Source of the DNA: Verrucomicrobiota bacterium
GTDB lineage: Bacteria > Verrucomicrobiota > Verrucomicrobiia > Verrucomicrobiales > DEV007
Length of the DNA stretch: 46,434 nt
Reading direction: 5' to 3'
NCBI GenBank assembly: GCA_963205275.1
Contig: CAUJIH010000076.1
Coordinates: forward strand, 1-46,434
Every line of letters starts with the position of its first letter. Position 1 is the stretch's first letter. Both the position numbers and the translations under genes were made by a program. This document shows, piece by piece, positions 1-6,671 of the stretch. The notes beneath the pieces were generated by a model, which saw only the letters and a list, made by a program, of their open reading frames with translations, made no database searches and was not told the origin of the DNA.

Positions 1-110
1 TCGCAAACGGCATCAATTCCGCCAGCGTCAAACGCAGCTTGAACAACAGGGCGAAGGGCTGTGGCACGATCAGTCAAGGCTTGGCCAGTCTCGTTGATTT
101 TCGAAAATAT
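1..110 (-). other. Unassigned sequence at the left edge; short open frame running off the window
   Basis: On the minus strand a frame stays open for about 36 codons from just after a stop at 111-113 to the window edge, reading roughly KINETGQALTDRATALRP and onward. I see no ATG, only a possible internal TTG start, and no recognisable motif. A plus-strand frame is also open from position 3 to a stop at 156-158. Neither can be assigned. The stretch does not match the C-terminal part of the ceramidase-like paralogue next to it, so the boundary of that truncated gene lies just to the right. Confidence 0.2.
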
Positions 111-120
111 TCAACTAATC

Positions 121-1116
121 TTAGATACCTGAATAGTTACAATTTTTTTTCGAGTTAGTGAAGTGAATCGGTTCAACTTTCCAGGCAACCTCATCCGCTG
201 TGATCGCTGCCTTTTTCGAATTCTCCCACGCGGAAGCCATCCCATCGGCGAGTCGTTTCGCAAGGATCGGACGGTTCTCGTGCGATCCGTCGTTGTATTT
301 TCCCGCAGTCACATTTCCGGAGGCACCGTTGAAATGAATGTGTAGCACACCGGGCAAAGCGATCTCGCGCAGCAGACGCGCCATACCGGGAAAATCGGGA
401 GTCGCAAAGCCGACGCGGTAATAGCTCATCGGATGCGTGGCGTAATAGGTAGTGACGAAAAGTGGCTGATCGTCATTCCAGAACCCGATCACGGTGATCT
501 GTGGGTCGATCAGACCCTCGGGTTCAGCCCGGAGTTCGGCGCTCTTCGTGGCGGAAGTTCGAGTGCCGCGCACCTTTCCATCGGGACCCAGAATACGGCG
601 ATTCGAAGCGACTTGCTTGACTTCGGCGCTGCCGATACTGATATGAGTCAGAGGCTGGAGCTTCCCCTTCGCCTCCTTCACGGCATCTGCGGTTCTGTCA
701 ATCCCGGGCTGAGTGATCGCGGGATCGTAGCGTCCGAGATCGCGACCAGCAGCTTTGAGGATGGCTGCTGCGGTAAAGTCACTGCCGGGGGCGTCGTGCT
801 GGTGGACGGTTTGCACGGCGACTCGCTCCCGAGTGGTTCCAGCGGCTTCGGCCAGTGCGTCGCGGAAGGTATCGTGTGCGCCGTTGGAAATCCCGATCCA
901 GTCCACAGCGCAGAGCACGATGGGATCGCCAGCACCGGTCAACACATAACCACGTGCCCGCAGGGAGAGCTGGTCTACGCCTTTCATGGGGACGTAAGCG
1001 AGCATCTGACCAGTGACAGGGGTGACATCGACATCGAAAGGAGCGACCTGGAGTTCTGCATGGGCGCTCAAGAGGGTGATGGCGAAGACGCAGAGGGTGA
1101 GAAAGCGAGTTTTCAT
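121..1116 (-). pseudogene. Truncated ceramidase-like secreted protein (second tandem copy)
   Basis: This 331-residue frame starts with a signal peptide (MKTRFLTLCVFAITLLSAHA) and aligns along its whole conserved part with the 460-residue neighbour at 1158-2540. Both share VLTGAGDPIVLCAVDWIGI, HQHDAP, YYATHPMSYYR and AGKYNDG. These motifs place it in the neutral/alkaline non-lysosomal ceramidase-like family common in PVC bacteria. Similarity stops after the VEP motif (about position 175); the last 15 or so residues, ending NCNYSGI, are unrelated, and about 130 C-terminal residues present in the paralogue are missing. It lies 41 bp downstream of the full copy on the same strand. I read it as a duplicated gene that lost its 3' end through deletion or rearrangement. 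It could still make a protein with the putative metal-binding residues, so pseudogene is an inference. Confidence 0.7.
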
Positions 1117-1157
1117 CGTAGTATTCGGAACAGTCGGGAAGAAAGGGGGCGCGACGA

Positions 1158-2540
1158 TCAGTCTTTCAAGAGTGCTTTCATTGCGTTGATCAACACCTCT
1201 TCGGCGTCAGGTCCGACTAGAGAGACCTGCATTTCATACCCGCCGCGTCCGTAGTCGTCGGCGGTGCCGATGTAAGCGGGGCCGTAGTTGCCGTAGCCCG
1301 CGACGGCAACAGTTAGGTCAGAGCGCATTTTTTTCGCGGCGAGTTGGTATTCGACAAAAGGCTCACCTGGCAGGTGGATGACGCGGGCAGAGCCAAGTCG
1401 CAAGCAGGAGACGTCGATTTTCTCTCCTGCTTCATACCGCCGTATCCAAGCGAGCCGACAGGCTGGCCCGATGAGATGACTGAGGATCTCCGAAGCGACC
1501 TCCTTGTCGGAGATCATGGCAACCAACTCCTCGGCACTGAGTCCAGTACCAGCTCGTCCGGGCAACTTTTCGCCCATGTTTGGCTTCAGGGCGACAGGTT
1601 CGACTGCCCAACTCACGTCGTCGGCGGTGATCGCCTCCTTTTTTGCCACTTCCCAGGCTTTGCGCATCCCGTCAGCCAGTCGCTTCGCGAGGATGGCGCG
1701 GTTTTTATGCGCTCCGTCGTTGTATTTCCCAGCTGTGATGTTGCCAGCGGCTCCGGTGAAATAGATCTGCATGACGCCCGGCATGTCCATCTCGCGAATG
1801 ATGCGGGCCATGCCCGGAAAATCGGAATTCGCCAGTCCGGTGCGGTAATAGCTCATGGGATGCGTGGCGTAGTAGTAGGAGACTAGAACGGGCTGATCAC
1901 CGTTCCAGAAACCAATAGCGACCACGTAGGGATCGATCAGTCCCTCGGGTGCGGCACGCAGTTCTGGGTCTTTCGTAGTGGAATATCGAACCCCTTTTAC
2001 TTTTCCATCCTCTCCCATCACACGACGGTTGGAGGCAACTTTCTCGACTTTCGCCTTGCCCATGCTGACGTGAGTGAGCGGCTGCTGCTGTTTCATAGCC
2101 GTTTTGACCGCCTCGAGGGTGCGATCAATACCTGGCTGCGTGATCGCTGGATCAAATTCTCCCGCATCACGATTCGCCTTCGCCATGATGTCGGCGACTG
2201 TAAAATCGGCACAGGGGGCGTCATGCTGGTGCAAGGCCTGCACGGCAACGCGCTCGCGCTTCGTCCCGACTGCTTCGGCCAGAGCATCGCGAAAGGCGTC
2301 GTGCGCAGCATTGCCGATGCCGATCCAGTCCACAGCGCAGAGCACGATGGGATCCCCCGCGCCCGTGAGTACGTAGCCTCGCGCCCGCAAGGTGACTTCG
2401 CCTATCCCTATCATAGGATCGTAGGTGAGCTCGGTGCCAGTCAGTGGCGTCACATCAGCATCGAAGACGGCGATTTTGAGCTCGGCATGGACGAGCACGG
2501 TGGCAAACAAGAGCAACAGGGTGAAAATGGGTAATTTCAT
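1158..2540 (-). CDS. Neutral/alkaline non-lysosomal ceramidase-like secreted protein
   Basis: A 460-residue exported protein. I chose the ATG at 2540 because it begins directly with a signal peptide (MKLPIFTLLLLFATVLVHAE); an upstream in-frame ATG at 2576 would add 12 residues before it. Conserved elements are DWIGIGN near residue 71, HQHDAP at 104-109, SNRRVMG, YYATHPMSYYR and TGAAGNITAGKYNDG. The His-rich and YYATHP motifs resemble the zinc-binding region of the alkaline ceramidase N-terminal domain. The true substrate of these PVC homologues is not known, so hydrolysis of an amide or ester in a lipid or glycan is only an inference. The truncated paralogue lies immediately downstream, probably in the same transcript. 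Confidence 0.75.
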   Translation of the reverse strand: MKLPIFTLLLLFATVLVHAELKIAVFDADVTPLTGTELTYDPMIGIGEVTLRARGYVLTGAGDPIVLCAVDWIGIGNAAHDAFRDALAEAVGTKRERVAVQALHQHDAPCADFTVADIMAKANRDAGEFDPAITQPGIDRTLEAVKTAMKQQQPLTHVSMGKAKVEKVASNRRVMGEDGKVKGVRYSTTKDPELRAAPEGLIDPYVVAIGFWNGDQPVLVSYYYATHPMSYYRTGLANSDFPGMARIIREMDMPGVMQIYFTGAAGNITAGKYNDGAHKNRAILAKRLADGMRKAWEVAKKEAITADDVSWAVEPVALKPNMGEKLPGRAGTGLSAEELVAMISDKEVASEILSHLIGPACRLAWIRRYEAGEKIDVSCLRLGSARVIHLPGEPFVEYQLAAKKMRSDLTVAVAGYGNYGPAYIGTADDYGRGGYEMQVSLVGPDAEEVLINAMKALLKD

Positions 2541-2733
2541 TGGAGTGGCGTTAATGCTTCGATTATCTGTATCCACCCTGCGAGCAGGTATTTTCTTTCA
2601 CAAGGTACGACATTCCGCCGCTCATCTGATTGCAGATCAGCATCGTCTGAAAATCGTTTCCACTAGCCCCACTTTGTTCTACTGCGGTAGCAGGAATGGA
2701 CAGACGCCCATTTGCAGATAAGGTTCCTCTACG

Positions 2734-3651
2734 ATGAATCATGAAACAGCGGCCAATATTGTCCAGGCCTCTCTGATCGGCGATGCTCTCGCCCTCGGCC
2801 CTCACTGGGAATATAAACACGAAGCCATTGCGGCGAAGTTTGGGAGAGTCGAGAGCTTTCAGGACCCAATGACTCAATACCATCCGGGAAAACGAGCGGG
2901 CGCCCAGACCCACTACGGCGACCAGACGCTGGTGCTGCTGCGCTCCCTAGCGGCACACAGCGGCTTTGACCTGACGCAGTTCGCCACGGACTGGCTTGCC
3001 TTCTGGGAGGATGAGAAAACCCAAAGCTATCGGGACAGCGCGACTCGTCATGTGTTGGAAAAGCTGAAAGCTGGCAGTCCTGTGGATCAGGCTGGCTCCG
3101 GATCACACGATCTCGGTGGGGCAGCGCGGATCGCGCCTCTTTTCCTGCTGCCTGCGAGCAGTATCGACGAGAAATTAGCCGTGATTCGGGCTGAAACCGC
3201 CTTCACCCATTCCAAGCCCGAGGTGGTGGAAGCGGCGGAGTATTTCTGCCGTGTCGTTCTCCGAGTGGCCGATGGCGCAAAGATCGACGAAGCCTTGCAT
3301 CAGGTGATGGAGGAGGGCAAATGGACGGACTTGAAACCGGAGTGGCTGGAAGGAGCAAGGCAATCCGCCGCCGGGCAGAGTTCCGACACCATGGCGCTAT
3401 ATGAGCATGGCCTGACCTGCTCCACTGACGAAGCCTTCCGCTGTGTCTGTCACCTGCTGCTGCGCCATCCCGGCGAACCGGTGGAGGCTCTGATCGAAAA
3501 CGTGAACGCCGGGGGAGATAGTGCTGCCCGCAGTCTAGTCCTCGGCATGGTGTACGGGGCCAAATTCTCCGTCGATCTTTTTCCGAAAGCCTGGCTCAGT
3601 GATTGGCGAGCGAGAGAAGAGGTCGATGCCTTGATCACGAAACTCGCCTGA
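2734..3651 (+). CDS. ADP-ribosylglycohydrolase (DraG/ARH) family protein
   Basis: A 305-residue cytoplasmic protein with the layout of the DraG/ARH family, which removes ADP-ribose from proteins or small molecules using two metal ions. Visible are the N-terminal GDALALGPHWEY element (near residue 17), the metal-site region THYGDQTLVLLRSL, a central GGAARIAP segment and the C-terminal NAGGDSAARSLVLGMVYGA. Classical enzymes carry TDDT and GDTDT in the metal-binding loops; here they read GDQT and GGDSAA, so the second metal site is altered. That variant is common in uncharacterised bacterial homologues. No DraT-like transferase is visible nearby. It is transcribed divergently from the ceramidase-like genes across about 190 bp. 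Confidence 0.8.
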   Translation: MNHETAANIVQASLIGDALALGPHWEYKHEAIAAKFGRVESFQDPMTQYHPGKRAGAQTHYGDQTLVLLRSLAAHSGFDLTQFATDWLAFWEDEKTQSYRDSATRHVLEKLKAGSPVDQAGSGSHDLGGAARIAPLFLLPASSIDEKLAVIRAETAFTHSKPEVVEAAEYFCRVVLRVADGAKIDEALHQVMEEGKWTDLKPEWLEGARQSAAGQSSDTMALYEHGLTCSTDEAFRCVCHLLLRHPGEPVEALIENVNAGGDSAARSLVLGMVYGAKFSVDLFPKAWLSDWRAREEVDALITKLA

Positions 3652-3662
3652 GAACCGTAGGA

Positions 3663-4334
3663 TTAGTTCCTCTTTTCAGTATCTTTATCCACGGGAGGAA
3701 GCTCCGGTGTTGTTAAAGTCCGATCCAATATCCCTACCACACTGAGATTGCGCCCGTCCATGCGCAGAATCTCTAGACTCACCGGGAGACGGGATCGCAG
3801 ATATTCTCCAACGATAGACGGACCGAAGTCTTCTAGTGAGCCTCCGGTCGCTGGAAAAAGATAAAAGCGATTTCTCTCGATCAGGACAGCCAGTAGATGA
3901 TCGCCCAAAATCTCTCGCACCTTATCATAAAGCTTCGACGACAGAATCGTGCTGGTGAGAAAAGGATCTTCTCCCGCGATGATCGCATAGAGCGCGACAT
4001 TGCGATGATCGCGCACGATTTGAGGCTCTAATTTCTCCGCGATCTCATCGGCCAGTTTTTTCGCCACAGGATAAAACTTCTCCCAAGTCCAAGCTTTCTC
4101 CTCCCAGGTTTTTTTTGTGAAAGGGCGGACGCCGTAGTCCCATTCGTAGAACGCAGCCATTCGCGTAGTTCTCGCTCCCGGAAGATCCCCAAAAATCTCG
4201 AACCCCTCGAATTCACCGCCAAAAATAATCCCTGCTCTACGCTGAGGCTCGTTTCCATCGAGACGATTCCAAAGGCCGAGACTCAAACAGATCGCGAGTA
4301 TCAAGAGCAAGTTCTTTTGAATTCCGGTTGCCAT
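3663..4334 (-). CDS. Hypothetical exported or membrane-anchored protein
   Basis: I do not recognise a family for this 223-residue protein. The N terminus has a hydrophobic stretch (NLLLILAICLSLGLW, residues 8-22) that could be a signal peptide or a single membrane anchor. The rest is soluble and mixed in charge, with recognisable segments GIIFGGEFEGFEIFGDLPGA and ALYAIIAGEDPFLTSTIL. The gene converges with the ADP-ribosylglycohydrolase gene, with 11 bp between the two stops, and is divergent from ruvA across 77 bp. Confidence 0.6.
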   Translation of the reverse strand: MATGIQKNLLLILAICLSLGLWNRLDGNEPQRRAGIIFGGEFEGFEIFGDLPGARTTRMAAFYEWDYGVRPFTKKTWEEKAWTWEKFYPVAKKLADEIAEKLEPQIVRDHRNVALYAIIAGEDPFLTSTILSSKLYDKVREILGDHLLAVLIERNRFYLFPATGGSLEDFGPSIVGEYLRSRLPVSLEILRMDGRNLSVVGILDRTLTTPELPPVDKDTEKRN

Positions 4335-4399
4335 AAAGGGGAGAACAGAGTTCGATAAAAGAGAACTTACGACAATTCGCGAGTCAATTTATATCGAAG

Positions 4400-4411
4400 T
4401 ATAATACTCAG
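4400..4411 (+). promoter_or_regulatory. Candidate -10 box giving a leaderless ruvA transcript
   Basis: A consensus TATAAT lies at 4400-4405, and the ATG of ruvA begins at 4412, six bases later. With normal spacing transcription would start at or within a base or two of the A of the ATG. No purine-rich Shine-Dalgarno sequence precedes the start. The expected -35 region, about 17 bp upstream, is not consensus. The inference is a leaderless mRNA. Confidence 0.45.
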
Positions 4412-5011
4412 ATGATCACCTTTTTGGAAGGAATCCTCGAAGAAAGCTGGCCGGGACGGCTCGTGGTCAACGTCTCAGGTGTGGGCTACGAGATTACCGT
4501 GCCTGTTTTCGGAGACGAGCAATTTGGCCAGTCTGGAGAAAAGATTCGCATTCTCACTCATCACCATATCCGTGAGCAGGAGCAGACTCTCTACGGATTT
4601 CCAGATGATGAGGCTCGCGATCTCTTTCGCCTGTTGATCCTGCATGTCTCAGGAATCGGACCGAAGATGGCGATGGCTGTGCTGAGCGGAATGGCAGCGT
4701 CTGACTTTAAAGAATCAGTCGTTAAAGGAGATGCAACGACACTGGCTAAAATCCGGGGATTAGGGAAAAAGACTGCCGAGCGTATTATCTTGGAACTCGG
4801 CGATAAAGTGGGGGTAAAGGACGCTTGGCGTGCTCAGTCCGCACGGGCAACGCTAGCTCCCGAAGCAGCAGCGAAGAACGATGCTCTCCTGGCGCTGATT
4901 TCACTCGGCTACAAACAGACCGATGCTCAGAAGGCGATCTCACAGATTCCGACCGACATTCTCAAACCGGATGAAATGTTGCGGGTCGCTCTGCGTCTCC
5001 TCCAACGATGA
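4412..5011 (+). CDS. ruvA: Holliday junction DNA helicase subunit RuvA
   Basis: A 199-residue RuvA of normal length. RuvA binds four-way DNA junctions as a tetramer and loads the RuvB motor for branch migration, so that RuvC can resolve the junction. The N-terminal OB fold begins MITFLEGILEE and contains VNVSGVGYEITVP. The two helix-hairpin-helix motifs are visible as HVSGIGPKMAMAVLS and IRGLGKKTAERIILELG. The C-terminal RuvB-contacting domain follows an Ala-rich linker (ALLALISLGYKQTDAQKAI). ruvC lies separately at 23661-24302 and ruvB is not in the window. The next gene begins 31 bp downstream on the same strand. Confidence 0.97.
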   Translation: MITFLEGILEESWPGRLVVNVSGVGYEITVPVFGDEQFGQSGEKIRILTHHHIREQEQTLYGFPDDEARDLFRLLILHVSGIGPKMAMAVLSGMAASDFKESVVKGDATTLAKIRGLGKKTAERIILELGDKVGVKDAWRAQSARATLAPEAAAKNDALLALISLGYKQTDAQKAISQIPTDILKPDEMLRVALRLLQR

Positions 5012-5042
5012 AATCGTTTTTCTATCCTGTCGGACGATCCTG

Positions 5043-6353
5043 ATGACCAGCGACCCCATCCAAAAGGCGGAGCGTGTACGATCGGCTTTACCGCAAAACG
5101 GCCTGTTTGCCGAGAAGGAGTGGCGCATTTCACCCGAGCCGTTTCCACTTTCTCGCACCGAAGTTCGCCTACTCGAAGCGCTCGGCCCGATTTTTCTGCG
5201 TTTTCAGCGCGTCAGTGACCTTCTCTATCGACGTAGCCGGAAGGGGAGTCTCCCCACCTGGATCGCCGACTATCTCGACCGTGGAAAACCCAAAAATTTG
5301 CTAGAAGCAGGTCTCTCGCATCCGATTCACGAAGAAACGCCGCGAGTCATTCGCCCCGATCTGATTCTCACGGCAGACGGTTTCGCAGCAGCGGAACTCG
5401 ATTCTGTCCCTGGGGGGATCGGACTCACTGCTTGGTTGGGGGAAACCTATGCATCATTGGACAGCTCCCATCGCATTCTGGGTGGACCACGAGGCATGAT
5501 CGAAGGTTTTGCCTCGATATTTGGCGGCAAAGCAGTTGATATTCTAGTCTCTCAGGAGGCATCCGATTATCGCCCCGAGATGGAATGGCTGGCTGGAAGG
5601 TTGGCTGGCGACTGGAGCGTGGTCAATGCTGAGAATTACACGATTCGCGACCGAGAGATCTATCGCTTCTTTGAGCTATTTGATCTCCCGAACCTTCCGG
5701 GCATCTCACAGCTAATCGCCGCAACCGCATCTGGGAAAGCTCGCGTCACCGCCCCTTTCAAGCCTTGGCTAGAGGAGAAGCTCTGGAGCGCTCTCTTCTG
5801 GTCTCACCCCTTGCGCCCTGTCTGGAAGCGTGAATTGCGGGAAGCGAACTGGAATCGACTGAGCCACATTTTCCCCCAGAGCTGGGTGATCGACCCTGCC
5901 GAGATTCCTCATCACGCAGTGATCCCCGGGCTGGAAATCGGGAGCTTCTCTGAACTCAAAGGCTTTACCCAGAGGGAACGGGAACTCGTACTGAAGCAGA
6001 GCGGCTTCAGTGACCGTGCTTGGGGAAGTCGCAGCGTCACCGTGGGGCAGGATGTCTCACAGTGCGAATGGGCCAAGGCCGTCGATGGTGCAATTCAGTC
6101 CTTCCCGCTCGCTCCCTTCGTTCTCCAGCGTTTTCGGGCGGGTCGGATCGTCACTCATCCTTGGTGGAACCCGGCGACCGGAAGAATCGAGATTATGGAG
6201 GGACGAGCGAGACTCTGCCCCTACTATTTCGTTTCGGCGAAGGACGACTCCGTCAGGCTGGGTGGAGTGCTCGCCACAATTTGTCCTTCGGATAAAAAGA
6301 TTCTTCACGGGATGCGAGACGCGATTCTCGTACCCTGTCGAACCGACGACTGA
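5043..6353 (+). CDS. Predicted ATP-grasp-like protein of unknown function
   Basis: A 436-residue protein starting at the ATG at 5043; a longer frame would overlap ruvA by 89 bases and is unlikely. There is no signal peptide or membrane helix. N-terminal to middle elements include AAELDSVPGGIGLTAWLGE and a DLPNLPGI loop; the second half has the order expected of an ATP-grasp fold: KARVTAPFKPWLEEKLW, LVLKQSGFSDRAWGSRSV, then FVLQRFRAG and IEIMEGRARLCPYYFV. The Lys of LVLK and the acidic IEIMEGR would be nucleotide and metal ligands. This assignment is pattern-based and moderate in confidence. The gene follows ruvA by 31 bp and may be cotranscribed. Confidence 0.5.
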   Translation: MTSDPIQKAERVRSALPQNGLFAEKEWRISPEPFPLSRTEVRLLEALGPIFLRFQRVSDLLYRRSRKGSLPTWIADYLDRGKPKNLLEAGLSHPIHEETPRVIRPDLILTADGFAAAELDSVPGGIGLTAWLGETYASLDSSHRILGGPRGMIEGFASIFGGKAVDILVSQEASDYRPEMEWLAGRLAGDWSVVNAENYTIRDREIYRFFELFDLPNLPGISQLIAATASGKARVTAPFKPWLEEKLWSALFWSHPLRPVWKRELREANWNRLSHIFPQSWVIDPAEIPHHAVIPGLEIGSFSELKGFTQRERELVLKQSGFSDRAWGSRSVTVGQDVSQCEWAKAVDGAIQSFPLAPFVLQRFRAGRIVTHPWWNPATGRIEIMEGRARLCPYYFVSAKDDSVRLGGVLATICPSDKKILHGMRDAILVPCRTDD

Positions 6354-6671
6354 ACCCTGTCTGATCTCGCACGGAAGCCAGAAAGCTCACGTCATTCAGG
6401 GAGTATCCACTCCCCAAGAATCAGTCGCGATTCACTTTCGCCACGCTAGGTAATTTCGCAAATTTGAAAGTAAATGTAGATTTATTTTAAAATTTCTTTC
6501 GGAATTATTGCAAAATTGCGGATTCGACGGAAATTATTTATCGATTTTGCGAGTCGATTTGAAACGACTCGGTAAAATCCTTTCTAAGAGTCCATAGGAG
6601 CAGATCGTCTGTTCTCATGGTATTTCTTGATTGATAGCACGACTAGCGAGAACCTTATCCGACGGAAAAAA
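6354..6671. other. AT-rich intergenic region with one short dyad
   Basis: No gene is supported in this 318-bp gap. It is strikingly AT-rich between 6450 and 6590 compared with its neighbours. A perfect inverted repeat, CGAGTCG at 6550-6556 and CGACTCG at 6565-6571 with an 8-base loop, sits within it. It could end transcription of the upstream gene or lie in the leader of the zinc-ribbon gene; it has no T tract. A promoter is likely here but I cannot assign convincing -35 and -10 boxes. Confidence 0.35.

Noticed and set aside
433..1254. Long plus-strand frame opposite the ceramidase-like genes
   Set aside because: It lies wholly antisense to a strand with clear protein motifs and signal peptides, and its own translation has no recognisable domain; it is a codon-bias shadow.
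2620..2645. Small dyad near TCATCTGATTGCAGATCAG in the divergent region
   Set aside because: Overlapping five-base repeats that arise easily by chance; no consensus or spacing supports an operator.
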